The position numbers and the translations under genes were made by a program. A DNA stretch of 64,000 bases from Nicotiana tabacum (Eukaryota; Streptophyta; Magnoliopsida; Solanales; Solanaceae). The DNA is taken from NCBI RefSeq assembly GCF_000715075.1, contig NC_134080.1, positions 70,835,291 through 70,899,290 on the forward strand. The letters are read 5' to 3'. This document shows positions 11,390-24,147 of this stretch, piece after piece (position 1 is the first letter of the stretch; each line of letters starts with the position of its first letter). Under the pieces are notes generated by a model. It did no database searches. It was not told where the DNA came from and saw only the letters and a list, made by a program, of their open reading frames with translations.

Positions 11390-12871
11390 TGTTGATGATA
11401 GGCTATAATTACGTATTTTAGTCGATTATTACACTCTAATTTACTGCACTTTAGTTGAGTTTGCGCTTTAATCGCTAGTGTTTTGCACTAATTGTGTGTT
11501 TTATGCCTTATAGGTATGATTCCGAGCTATATAGATGTTATATAATGAATTTAAGTGGTTTGGAGCTTTGAAGTCTGAGTAATAGCTCAAGTAATTAAGC
11601 CGGGATCGCGTTCGGGGATCAACGGATGATAAAACAACAAAACGAAAACTCGTAGAGACATATTGCGCACTGTCTAGTAAAATAGACATAACTTTTTACA
11701 GAACCCCATTTGAGCTCCAAAATATATGGTTGGAAAGCTAACTCAAAGGGCGACAACTTTCATGTTTTACGTGTTTTCAAATTCCAAATGAAACAGGGTC
11801 AAAAACCGCGACCGCGACAGAACCGCGGCAGAGGGCAGTCGCGGACAACTGAAGAATCTGAGAGGGTGTTTGGCCGCAGTTCCGGTGCGACCGCGGTGGA
11901 ACCGCGGCAGGATGCGTAAATTTCAGGGACCAAAGTGCAAAACACGGGATTTTAAGCCCTAAACCCTATATTAAACCAATGAAGCCGGCCAAGAATTGGA
12001 GAGGACATATTTTTGACATAGATTTGACCTGAGGAGGCAGAGACACAATAGGAGCAAGGTTGGGGAATTCTTCTACAAGTTTTTTCTTTTCTCTTCCTAT
12101 TTTTTATTGTTGGTTATGACTTTTAGTATTGTAGTTTTACATACTATTATGAATAGCTAAATTGTTATCTAGAGTTTTGATAGAACCTTTTGTAGGATAA
12201 ATTCTTGTTATGTTTTTATATAATTGAGCCGTAGAAATCTCTATTTGTTCAACTACGTTCTTATTGTAGCTAATTGAATATCTCTCAATTAGCTGTGCCT
12301 ATATAGTGTGCATAACTCGGGAGAGAGTGCATATTTAGGTAATTGTTGAACAACACCACTCCCAGAGTATATGAGGGATCAATAACCGAGGGTTTAAAGG
12401 CGGGATTAGGGATAACGAAGCCTTGGGTGCGATCTGAAGTGAGCTGTATCAAAAGCCAGCTAGCGTAGCTCGGGAGAGTGCGTCTAGTAAATTGTCGTGA
12501 TTACTCGGGAGAGATTTACGGTAATAAGAGTGCTCATGATCGGTAGAGAATACTTAGGCAAAACTATAGAAGACATAGCGGGAAAAATTCCGACAATTGG
12601 GGAAATCATAACTCTAGACCTCCTTAATCTTGTCTCTAACTCTTAGTATCTTTAGTTGTTAATTTATTATTTTAATTTGTTAATCAATTAGTTAAACACA
12701 AGAATCTAAATATCTATAAGTTATGAACTGTTCAAGCTTGTCTTCTTGGTGATAGTGAACAGCTGTAGCTAAGCCTTAGTTCTCTGTGGGATTCGACTCC
12801 GAACTTGTAAACCGGATTATATTTGCAACGACCGCATTGTCCTTTTTATAAGGCATAGTTGGGCGTGATCA
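11390..12871 (+). repeat. 3' LTR of the Athila-like element (1482 bp)
   Basis: It starts TGTTGATGATAGG directly after the purine stretch and ends GGCGTGATCA, giving TG...CA termini. Its last 764 bp match window positions 1-766. The following 5 bp are GTGCC, so the left end of the element, outside this window, should also be flanked by GTGCC. Confidence 0.93.
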
Positions 12872-14028
<1,157 letters not shown>

Positions 14029-14849
14029 TAAGTGGGGATTTTGACTACTTATTTGCGCCTTTTTACTTTCGTTTTGGCTCAAAAATATTAAAAGGTATTC
14101 CCGAAAACTAATAAAATATGCTTTCTTGCATGAGTATTATACACGAGTATTTCATAATTTTTGTAAATAAAATTCTTTAGTTACCAATACGACAATTTAA
14201 ATAAAGATAAATACAAACATGGATATTATTTATGTTTGTATATTTTAAATAACTTAAGAATTATAAAGAGGTCAATATCCAACATTTCAAATATTTTTTT
14301 TTTAAATTTGAAAAAGCACATTTAAAGTAAAATTTTGGTAAAAGTAATAATATGAATCAAATTTATAATATGAACTCAAAACTTTTAAAACTTCACTGAT
14401 TGCTGAAATCCACTACAACCAAATAAATATTTTAAAGGCAAGCAATTATTAGAACAACTTCAAAGAAAGTAAAAAAATTCCACCTCATTGATAATACGAT
14501 TAAGGGTTTTACGAAGACTGAGAGGAGTGATCTTTCCAAATTTGAATCAAATAGTAATTTTATAAGAGATCAAATAGTTATTTCTAATAAATAATCTAAA
14601 ATAATTTTTTAAAAAAATATTTCAATGTTTATTTATGATCTTTATGGGTAGATTATAATAATTTAGTCAAATAGTTTTCTCTTGGTTAATATTATTAAGT
14701 AGTTTTTTAAATAATTATGCTAACACTTAATAAATCACTACTCCAACTCGACTTCTTGATATAGGGCCAAAGTTACAATATTCCTAAACCTGAGGGACCA
14801 AATAATTACCGGTCCCTTCCCTCTTCTCATTTTCTTCGGTCAATTTAGT
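14029..14849. other. Intergenic spacer and probable promoter of the CID5/6-like gene
   Basis: The first about 80 bp (TGATAAGTGGGGATTTTG...) resemble the start of a plant LTR, but no partner or boundary is visible. The rest is AT-rich single-copy-looking DNA leading to the probable 5' UTR. I see no clear TATA box; a C/T-rich stretch lies at about 14811-14840. Confidence 0.4.
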
Positions 14850-15004
14850 GATGAACGACAGAAGACCTATTGCACTTTCTCTCTCCATTTTCGCAGAGAG
14901 AAAGGAGATTCCCTTTTAAGTCTTTGATCGATCTCTATCTTCGTTTTCCCGGCGAAATTAGGGTTTGAATATCGCTCATCGATCTCTGTTCCTCGATTTC
15001 CAAG
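14850..15004 (+). other. Probable 5' UTR exon of the CID5/6-like gene
   Basis: A C/T- and GA-rich leader containing 'attagggttt', a common plant 5' leader motif, ends at CCAAG|GTGAAT, a good splice donor at 15005. The next plausible acceptor that reaches the coding start is TTTTTTCAACAG at 18246, giving an intron of about 3.2 kb in which a TS SINE lies. The exon start is approximate and transcript data could reveal further noncoding exons. Confidence 0.5.
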
Positions 15005-17160
15005 GTGAATTTCTTTCTCTTTTATCTTTCTTCTTGCGATCACTGATCGATCGCTCCCTTGCTCGTCCGCACACGCACGTAAAATTTCTGTTTAGTTTTT
15101 TCACTTTGTTTTTTTTAATCTTCGTATCGTTTTTATTTATATTTTTTATCGTTTTTTTTGCTTTGATTTTCTGTATCTGATCATCTGGTATCTCTTCTCT
15201 ATTTCCGGCTCGCAGTTGTTTCAGTGTAAGTTGTATGTTTAGGGTTGGAATTTTGATTCGTTCGCTTCTATTTTTATGCGAATGTTATGCAAAGTGAGAG
15301 CGTCTCGACTTTTGGCTATAGGTAGTTACGGAGGTTTCCTCGAGATTTTTTTTGTAGTTGTTGTTATTGCTGATTTGCCTCTAATTTGTGCAGATAGTAT
15401 GCGAGATCTATTCTGTGTATTTGTTTCAATGAGTGTCTATTCCATGTAGTACAAGGCCTTTTGAGCAAACTTTAAGAAATTTATTTATTTCAAATCTTCT
15501 GTATGCTTCAAGTTTTTGCTTTGTACGAATGCGAGTCCAAGTTAGAACGTCTCTTTAGGTCCATTCATAGCTAAGCGCATCATACAGTATAATATTTTGG
15601 CTGAGCTTCCAGAAAGTTGTGTATTCCTGATGTTTAGACTTTAGGGACCTACTTGTATGACATCTTCAAGCTTTTGGCTTGCATGGGTACTAGTTGAAGT
15701 TGGAGCATTTCTTTAGGTCTCTCATTAGCAATGCACATTAATTTTTTTGGCAAACTTTGAGGACGTTGTGTATTGGTGACGTTTTAGGAAAGAATAGACG
15801 GTGGTCGATGCCAGCTATGGTCAAATAATCTACATGTCTGACCTCCTCATGTTGTGGTAGTTTAAATTTCTTTTTAACTCTTTGGATCACATGTAAAAAT
15901 CTTCATGTCTGTTGACATTTCCAGGAGAGACTGACATCCAATTTGTCGCCTATTTACTTAAGGAACTGTACTTTAGTTTTCTCAATGTTTTCTTAGTCTA
16001 AAAAATGTAAGTAATTGATACAGTCCGTCTGATATCTTATTGATCTACCACTTGAAAAACAATATTTTCTTTTTTGGCTTATGGCTATCTCTTGGAGCTC
16101 TTTGATGTGGACTTGCTTCTTAATGTGATTGGCGCAACATATAGTGTATTCTTTTTTTTTTTTGGGTGGGGGATAAGGAACTATGTTTGGCAAAACAAAA
16201 TTAAAATTTCTTTCTCTGTGAAGTAGTTGATTAGAATTAGAGGTAAAATGCAAACTTCTGAACATAACAAAGTGTCTTCATGCAGGGACTAATTCTGTGT
16301 TGTATTTTATTGTTTGATCCATTTTTTTTCCAGAGTAAGTGCTTTTCTCTAATTAGATGCATCTTTTATCGGCTAAGCAAATCAGTGAGAAACGTGTAAG
16401 TTCCTTTCTTGAATTAGATGCGTTTGTCATTTATTGCTCAAGTTTCCAGTGAGAAATGTGAGTAACTGCTTTTTCAGAACTAGATGCATTGCTTTTTATC
16501 AAGAAAAAAGAAAACCATGAGTTGGAAACCTAAATCAGAAAAAATATCTCCCCAAAAGAGAACCCTATGTTTCCCCTTCTCCAAGCTTTTTTAGCATCTG
16601 AATTAGCCTGATTTTCTTTCTTTGGTGAGTGAAATCCAAAGAAATACCCTAAATGCTGTTGTCCAGAGAAAGTGCAGTTAAGTTTGTTTAGGAACTCCAC
16701 AATAGTATTTGAAGAACTTGGATAGGCTACAAATTTCCCGAAGTAAGCAAATGAATAAGTTGTATTTTTCTTTTTTCTTTTTTGAGTTTTGCATATAAAT
16801 GGCCGAGTGAATTGCGCTTGGTTGTATGATGATGACCATCATCAGTTATATAAGTGCTGGTAGAAACTCGTCAAAGCATCTACTTCGTAACCTGGACTAT
16901 GTCTATTAAGACATGAGAGTGCAGTTTCCTTCTTCTTCCTTTCTTAAATAAGACTAAACTTCTTGGAAACAAAGAAACAAGTCCCCCCTCCCCCCATCCC
17001 CCCACCCCACGCCCGATAGAATGAAGTGATTTTGTTATTAACCTCTTATTTAATTTGATTTTCTCTTATTTGGTTTGGGATGTGTCCAGTCTATCCCTTT
17101 GTAACTTATATCTACTCAAACTATTGCAGAGTGGATCTTGCTGTCTTGAATTTTCTCTGA

Positions 17161-17366
17161 TGGTAAGCAACCCCCACTTCTAACCGAGAGGTTGTGAGTT
17201 CGAGTCTCCCCAAGAGCAAGGTGGGAAGTTCTTGGAGGGAAGGATGCCGGGGGTCTATTTGGAAACAGTCTCTCTACCCTAGGGTAGGGGTAAGGTCTGC
17301 GTACACACTACCCTCCCCAGACCCCACTAAGTGGGATTATACTGGGTTGTTGTTGTTGTTGTTGTT
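17161..17366 (+). mobile_element. TS-type tRNA-derived SINE in intron 1 of the CID5/6-like gene
   Basis: A 5' tRNA-like part includes GGTTGTGAGTTCGAGTC (Pol III B box). It is followed by the TS body GGGTAGGGGTAAGGTCTGCG, the 'ccccagaccccac' block and GGGATTATACTGGG, and a (TTG)n tail at 17347-17366. This organisation is that of the tobacco TS SINE. A diverged TSD may be 'cttgaattttctc' upstream (about 17145) and 'cttgagctttttctc' downstream (about 17372). It is in sense orientation relative to the gene. Confidence 0.85.
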
Positions 17367-18128
17367 ATCTGCTTGAGCTTTTTCTCAATCTTTGGATCTG
17401 ATCGGTGAATAGTGGATACTTGGTGGAGATGTAGGACTAGTTTTGAGATTTGCTTTCATAACTCTGGCTTGAGCTAGGATAAATAAAGAAAGATCAGTGT
17501 TTTTAAAAGCGGAAAGCGCAAAAAAGCGGCAAGGTCCATGTGACTTAAAGAGAAAAGCGTGAAATGAAGCACACTCTTAATACATATAAGTTCAGTACTA
17601 TAATTATCTGAGAAATTAAACGTGACATAAAATTTCCAAAGCATTTTATTGAACAGATCTTCTGTGAAGTAGAGTGTTGCAGAGATGCCAAGTGAAGTGT
17701 ACCCATAAATCTATGGGCTCGTGACAGGCTTCAGTGACCAACAAGCATATTTCTACTAAGGTGTTGAAATAGTGAAGAGGGGAGAGAAGCGGAGAAGATG
17801 TTTTCCTTTTAATTGCATGTCTTCGATCTAGCTCAATTTTTTATCTGGGCAAAGGAAGGGGGAACCAGAGTTTGACTCTGCTAATAGATTAAAACATTAT
17901 TGATGTCTTAGTTAATCTGTGGTGCCAAATTCGCATTTCTGTTTGTGTCAGAAGTTCATTTCAGCTATGCTGAGGAGTACTACCCTTTTTAATATTACCT
18001 TATTCTTGTGTTTAATTTTAGATACCTTTATGAGTAAAATTACTCTCCCTGAACAGAATAATAGCCTCCTGCAGTCTGAATCCAGCTCATATCCATATGT
18101 AAAAAGAAGTCAAAAGTAATTATTAGTT

Positions 18129-18212
18129 TGCACTATATGTTTGGGATATTAGTTGTCAATGCTCTTATTTTGCACTATATGTTTGGGATATCCGTTGTCA
18201 ATGCTCTTACTG
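18129..18212 (+). repeat. 42-bp tandem duplication just upstream of the coding exon
   Basis: Two adjacent copies of a segment beginning TGCACTATATGTTTGGGATA (18129-18170 and 18171-18212), differing at a few bases. It lies within the last 120 bp of intron 1, close to the presumed branch-point region of the acceptor at 18246. Confidence 0.85.
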
Positions 18213-18269
18213 CGGTTGCTTATCCTTCTTACCTTTTTTTCAACAGTGAGCTCTATATGCACTGCACCA

Positions 18270-19996
18270 ATGAAGACAGGAACATCAACTCTGAATCCTT
18301 ATGCAGAATCGTATGTGCCTATTTCGAGAAGAGGGGCACCTGATGGAAACAAAGAAGCTAGATTTTCTCCAAAAGAGTTCAAGAGTGGAAGTGAGGCTGT
18401 TTGGTTGGCACCTGGTGTCACAGCAGGTCGAAGTCAACAGCAGACTCACCAAACTACTGATCAGTACAAACTGAAGGACTATTCAGCTTATGGCTCACCA
18501 TCACATAGTCCTGCAGGAGCTATGGGTAAACAAGTTCTGGACGAGGAATCCGACATGGATTTGGCTTATCTTCAGATGACTTTTCCTGGCATGTCAGATG
18601 AATCGCTTTCTGAGGTCTATTTAGCAAACAATTGTGATCTTGATGCTGCTGTTGACATGCTGAATCAGCTTGAGGTGAATTTTCTATGTTTGAAATCTGA
18701 TATAAGTAGATTGTGTTTTTCATGGCATTAAAAGTTTGTTCTTGTTCTGATGGAGTTTCATTACGAAAGCATACCTTCATCGCGTCCACTATGCACTCAG
18801 TTCTTCATGCTATTATCATGCCTTGCCAATAAATTATTAACAATATTCTGGATGAAGATTGGACAGCCTTTAAAAAGTGAAACATAATTTGAAAGACTAG
18901 GAGAAGCTTTTACTTGCCTCTTCCAAAAAGGACTTGCAAAAGCTGTGTTGTTGGAAATAACTATGTTATTTCATAAATAATGTTCCTTCAACTCTCTTCC
19001 TTTATATGCTGTTTTGCCTCATCAAATAAGCCCAATGATCTATCTACGGTTGGAAATTGCTACTAACAGTAATTAAGTTGTCTTTCTCACGAAATTGTTT
19101 TGGGGAAAGAGGGCAAATAGTTCTTTGGTACATTAAATCTTCCTAATTTACATTGTCGTTCTTCTGGATTTCTTTGGAACTATGTTTTGGGGAAAGAGGG
19201 CAAATAGTTCTTTGGTACATTAAATCTTCCTAATTTACACTTTTGCTCTTCTGGATTCCTTTGGCGGGTTTATTGTCTTAGTCTCTTAGATACTCGTAGG
19301 GACTTGGGAGTCTCTACATGTTGCACTCTACAAATTTCTCCCATGGTTCCTGCTTCATCTCTCTCTCTCTCTCTCTCTCTCCCTCTCCCTCCCCCCTTTT
19401 TGGCCGCAAAATAGACAAGCATGTGAAATGCATAACATTCGGAAGGCATAAGTAAGCTTGTGGCTTTTAATGTGGGAGTTTCCGTCGTTAGGGAAGTATG
19501 TGCTCTTTTAGTCTTTTAAACCGGGGTGGGGTGGGTGGGCACATGCAAAGAGGGAGCATATCTTTTCTATCCTTAGTGCAGCACTGCAGCTGAGGGAAAA
19601 TAATGATACTTTAGTTACCCGGCCAGCTGTTATTTCTGTTCAGCTATTCTGAAACAGGAACTAATGTATTGTGCAAGGTTAGGCAGTGTGGTAGGAAAGG
19701 TGCCATTTCAAAGTTGCGTCCCTTTAATTTCCATCTAGTAGATGTTTCATAGTGCCAATATAGAATTGATTTCAGGTGCTTTAACTTCATGGTTCTGATG
19801 GAAATTGTTCTCTTTCTTCTTAAAGCTTTACTCTGGTGATTTTTCTGAAAAGCTTCCAGACACTCTTGACATTGGTGACGTGTCGGACTCTGGGTTCTCG
19901 GGCGATAGTTCATCTCAAAAATTGAAGACGGTGGTAGGTGAAACTGTTACAGTTGCTTCGTCATCCGGCTTATCAGACTCAGCTCCAGGCAGTTAA
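18270..19996 (+). CDS. CID5/6-like: PAM2 + CUE domain protein, polyadenylate-binding-protein-interacting protein 5/6-like (two coding exons)
   Basis: Coding exons are 18270-18674 (135 codons) and 19826-19996 (56 codons plus TAA), joined in phase 0. The donor is CTTGAG|GTGAAT at 18675 and the acceptor TTAAAG ends at 19825. The 191-residue product starts with a PAM2 motif at residues 6-17 (STLNPYAESYVP; key L8, N9, P10, A12, aromatic 15, P17), which in this family binds the MLLE domain of poly(A)-binding protein. A CUE-type ubiquitin-binding fold follows at residues 95-135 (TFPGMSDE at 104-111, DMLNQLE at 129-135). The tail LPDTLDIGDV is typical of Arabidopsis CID5/CID6. The ATG was chosen because it is the first after the acceptor in frame with PAM2. 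A role in mRNA or ubiquitin-linked regulation in the cytoplasm is inferred from these domains. Confidence 0.88.
18675..19825 (+). other. Intron 2 of the CID5/6-like gene, with an 87-bp tandem duplication
   Basis: GT...AG intron of 1151 bp. It holds two adjacent 87-bp copies (19098-19184 and 19185-19271, beginning TTTTGGGGAAAGAGGGCAAA) and a (CT)n tract at about 19348-19385. No coding sequence is seen. Confidence 0.8.
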
Positions 19997-20620
19997 GGTG
20001 GTTGTGCTGAAGTTTGTTATGAGCAGTTTTTCTATGTCTTGCTGTAGATATGGAAGTGTGGATTCTAAAGAAAAATGTCTTTTTGGTTGCAAATTTTCAT
20101 AGATACATCTCTCCCTATCATTGTATAGGTTGCCTTCTTATACTTGTATGTCTCTCAGCGGTGGATTCAAGCTCTTCACTTGATAAACTAGTGATCTGAA
20201 ATTTTTCCTGACAGTCTAATATCTACAGGAAAAGAATGATTTCCCAGCATGTGGATGTTTGTTTCTTGTGCAAATGAAATTGACATGCAAACATATGTTC
20301 AAAATGTTGTTAGCTTTGGCCATCGTCAATATCTGACGAGAAAAAGCTTCCTTCTTTTTCCACTAACTTCTTTCTTTGGAATATGTATTTTGTGATGAGC
20401 TGATGGTGCAATTTTGGAATGAGGTCAGAGTGCAGATATTTACCAGGGCTAAACAATTGGCAGGGGTCGTTGGCCGTACTACTTGTCTAATCTAAGTTGT
20501 CCTTTACTCGTGTTCGATGACATGTGGTGTTGCCGAGTTTCCGTGTAATTTGGAATACGATTGTAGGATGTAGTTATTTCTCAATTTGTAATTGATTTTT
20601 ACTAAATGCGTTGATTCGCT
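19997..20620 (+). other. 3' UTR and downstream flank of the CID5/6-like gene
   Basis: AT-rich noncoding sequence after the TAA. The poly(A) position cannot be fixed from sequence alone; T-rich sequence near 20560-20605 is a plausible end. Nothing else recognised. Confidence 0.45.
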
Positions 20621-20669
20621 AAGATGGGAATTAAGAATAGAAGGGGATATGATGATAAAGATGTCAGTC

Positions 20670-21697
20670 TAGGAATGGCAAGTGGGGCAGGTGCAGGGCG
20701 GGTTCTGGTTTAACCCGCAAAATTTCAACCTGTATTCACACCCGCCCCACTAAGTTTTTCAGTACATTTTTTCTTCAAATTGTCTTATTTTTAGAAACTT
20801 TCAATACACCAGTTGGAGCATCTTCATATTGTCTCAAGGCCCAAGGTCCATTCTTGTGATATTTCCGATAATGTGATAATTAGAAAACTAGAAAAATAAA
20901 TTGTGATTTGTGATATTCACACGGATATGTTATATGAGTAAATTTAAGATAAGAACCAATTCATGCTCAAATTGTTAAATCAAAATTTACTTTACAGATA
21001 ATGAAAATAATTAGTTGTACCATAAGATTAATCTAGAACATTGATAAAGAAAAGAATCAAATGAAACTCCCAAAGAGTAAGAAAAAGGAATTTAATGCCA
21101 ATAACTAAAAAATGCAAAACAGATTAACATAGTTGGGTTTTTCAATAACAGTAATCCTATATATGTAGACCTTCTTCATAACATAAAAAGCTTTAGAGAT
21201 GCATTTTAATGGTTGACGAAGAGCACTCTCAAGTCTCACGGTATGGAGAATAGAGGAAAATATTATTATTTTTTTAATTTTGAGAGGGTCAAATATTTTA
21301 AAAAAGTCAAAGTAGTTTATACATAGGAGTAGTGAAGTTCCTCTAATGTTTAATGTCATTTTCGAACATTTCGAGCTTTATACAATAATCAAAGGTATTT
21401 AGATTGAAGCAGGAAAAATAAATAAAAATATTTGGAAATTAAAGTCAACACAGTATAATGATACACGTGAATATTTTTAAAAAATGGTATAAGCAACAGA
21501 TTGAAAAGCTTGAAGACGAGATTGATGCGAGTAACTAAATTTACAGTAGGAAAATATTGACCCGCCCCCGCCCCGCAATCCGCAAAAATTTCTTTTAAGA
21601 AAAATCAACCCGCCTCGCCCTGCACCGCACCCGCACATGCCCAAACCTGCACCGTCCCGCATAGGCTCAAACCCTCACCGCCCCATTGCCATCCCTA
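20670..21697. mobile_element. Non-autonomous hAT-family DNA transposon, copy 1
   Basis: Terminal inverted repeats are TAGGAATGGCAA on the left and, as reverse complement, TAGGGATGGCAAT on the right. GC-rich subterminal blocks (gcagggcggg; cccgcctcgccc) surround an AT-rich interior with no transposase. Flanks GATGTCAG (20660-20667, 2 bp from the end) and GATGTCAC (21698-21705) are a probable, slightly decayed 8-bp TSD. Copy 2 at 60834-61887 has the same ends, size and subterminal composition, with a perfect 8-bp TSD. Confidence 0.8.
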
Positions 21698-21818
21698 GAT
21701 GTCACATTTTGGGAAATGCACCATGTCTTATCCCTTATTAATATGGATTTAAGTTGCATATATTGACACCGTAAAAATTCACCTTGGCGCAATTTAACTT
21801 GTAGTAGGTTACGTACAA

Positions 21819-22306
21819 CAACAACAACAACATCCCAGTATAATCCCACAAGTGGGGTCTGGGGAGGGTAATATGTACGCAGACCTTACCCCTACCCCGA
21901 GGGGCAGAGAGGCTGTCTCCAAGAGACTCTCGACTCAAGAGAGCAACAAGAGACAATATATTAGTACTATCAATAGACTCATAGTAAATAACATAAAATA
22001 CATAACAAAATAACAAGAATATAAGAAATATAGGAAATACGAAAAGGATGTAAGGTATACTAATATCCAACAGATATAGCCCTGCATTAGTAGTTGATCA
22101 GTAACATCCTAAGTCTAACTCCTAAATGGCTAGTCTACCTCTAGTGCGCTGTAGTAATATTCACAAACTTCTCCCTAACCTACAACCTTAATGCTCGACC
22201 TCCACAATTCCCTGTCAAAGGCCATGTCCTCAGAAATCCTAAGTCGTGCCATGTCCTGCCTGATCACCTCCCCCCAATACTTCTTAGGTCTCCCTCTACC
22301 TCTCAT
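21819..22306 (-). mobile_element. 5'-truncated RTE LINE 3' end with (GTT)n tail and 18-bp TSD
   Basis: On the minus strand it encodes the ORF2 C-terminus GRPKKYWGEVIRQDMARLRI...DRELWRSS, then a 3' UTR and the tail 'gggattatactggg' followed by GTT repeats at 21819-21832. It is flanked by an identical 18-bp TSD, GTAGTAGGTTACGTACAA (21801-21818 and 22324-22341). Severe 5' truncation is usual for LINEs. The 3' end matches that of the TS SINEs in this window. Confidence 0.9.
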
Positions 22307-22341
22307 CGTACAATTTATTTTACGTAGTAGGTTACGTACAA

Positions 22342-22600
22342 TTTATTTTAAGTTTTAGGTATAATTCCTCTAAATTATCCGCGTTTGTAATTTTTGTACT
22401 TAAACTATTTGTTGTTGCTATTTCCCTTTTGAATTATATTATTTCCTATTTAAAGTCCCTCGAAAAGTCTATTTAAAACCCCAAATTTTTTAATTGGCGT
22501 TGAAATTGGTTTCACCTTTTTTGTAGTGTGTGAGAACTAAAAATTAGGCTATGACGAGCACCTATATGAGATTTTTGGATTAATTTTTTTAATTAACTGT
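22342..22600. other. Short intergenic spacer
   Basis: AT-rich DNA between the RTE LINE and the L1 LINE. No gene, terminal repeat or tail recognised. Confidence 0.5.
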
Positions 22601-22642
22601 TCTTTTTTTTGTTGTTGAGAAAATAGAAACATTAAATTAATA

Positions 22643-23923
22643 CTAAACTAGTTCCACCATATTACAATTCATAGTGATGTTACTTAGGACATTCAGATTA
22701 CCTAGACTTGCTAGCGTATTAACAAAAAGAACCCCACCAAGTTTATCTTTTTCCACTGCATAGTTAACAAAAATGGAAGGCCTTGCAAAGCGGGTAATCT
22801 TATTCAACTTGGATTGATGGGAAGCTTCCTTTGCTAATATGTGTGCAACTGCATTTCCTTGACGGAAGGTGTGTCTAATAGCCAGGTATTTTAGTTGTAA
22901 CATTAACAACCTGCAGTCATAAATAAGATCGTTAAATACTCCATTACCTTCTTTTATTAATTTAATCGCCTCCGTTGAGTCTGCTTCAATCTCTAGTGGT
23001 TGTAGTTGCATTTCCAAAGCAATTTGGAGGCCTTGTTTCAGTGCTAGAAATTCTGCCTAAAGTGGAGATGCCGCATATGTGCAGTTTGTAAAGCCCACAA
23101 TCTAGTTTCCATTGGTGTTTCGGGTGAGGCCACCTAAACCAGATTGAAGGTTTTCCTCCTTGAAGGAACCATCCACATTTAATTTGTAACAACCATTTGG
23201 TGGCTTATGCCATTTGATATAAATAGTACAATTCTTGGTGATACTATTATCAGAGGCAGATAGAAATTTATATTCCAAAGCATAATGAATAATATTTTTT
23301 GTAGCCAATGATAAAGCCATATTATTGTGATTGTTCTTGTTCTTATTAATCCATAGACTCCATAGTATAAACGGGAAGAACTCTGACCAGTTAACATGAA
23401 AACTAGGTGTGTGTAAATTTAGATCTCCTACCCAACATAGCCAGTGAGTAGTAGAAGGAATGTTTATATTGGACACTCCTAACTTAAACCAGAAAGATTT
23501 GGCAATAGAACAATAGAAGAAAATATGAGTTATAGTTTTTGTAGAAGCTTTGCACACATGGCATATTACGTCAACATTAATACCTATGTGATGAAGATAA
23601 GATCTACAAGTAAGCCTTTCATGAAAACACCGCCATAAGAAAAAATTAATTTTATTGGGGCATTTTACATTCCAAATCCAAGTGAAGTCTTTGTTCGAAG
23701 AGGAGGGGTCATCAATAATTTTATAACAGGATTTCGTACTAAAGAGACCACTATTGTTGCCAGACCAAGTAGAGATATCATTGGTTTTATTTTTCAAGGG
23801 TAGTGAAATGATACACAAATTATCGAAAATATTTTTAGGCAGATTGAAGGATATTTTATATAGGTCCCATTTATTATTCTTACAAAAATCTTTTATTTTG
23901 AGAGATATATCACTTTTGGTCAA
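22643..23923 (-). pseudogene. L1 LINE zf-RVT region and C-terminal RNase H
   Basis: The upstream part contains WIWNVKCPNKINFFLWRCFHERL with C/H residues (CHVCKAS...) as in the zinc-binding region that follows plant L1 RTs. The RNase H part shows LNVDGSFKEE (first catalytic Asp), EIEADSTEAIKLI (Asp) and RHTFRQGNAVAHILAKEA, the typical end of plant RNase H-like domains. The frame shifts and a stop near 23058-23100 separate the two halves. Confidence 0.8.
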
Positions 23924-24147
23924 GCGACCTTTAATAAACTTTTAAGGCAAGGAATATTTGGGATCCATCTGGATATCCAAATATCCAAATTAGAATTGGC
24001 TTTCTGTAGCCAAAGAATTCCAAGATTGCAGTAATTCCAACCTTTCAGAACAATACTCCAAATAAAGGACGTATTGATTTTAGTTTTCCTAAATGCATGG
24101 TTATTAACAAGGACCTTGACCCACGATACATGCGGGTAGTATAAGAG

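Larger units (their letters stand above)
1..12871 (+). mobile_element. Non-autonomous Athila-like Ty3/gypsy LTR retrotransposon (LARD-like), left end outside window
   Basis: The element has a partial 5' LTR (1-766), a primer-binding site, one gag-like frame, a polypurine stretch and a complete 3' LTR (11390-12871). The window opens inside the 5' LTR. The LTR remnants differ at about fifteen positions over roughly 765 bp by hand count, so insertion was fairly recent. No protease, reverse transcriptase or integrase is visible. Removing the two nested solo LTRs leaves an internal region of only about 3 kb, too short for gag-pol. The PBS type and sequence features around 1100-1900 point to derivation from an Athila-lineage element by deletion of most of gag and all of pol. 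It would depend on enzymes from a related autonomous element. It is interrupted at 2459-5718 and 5829-10203 by foreign LTRs. Confidence 0.85.
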
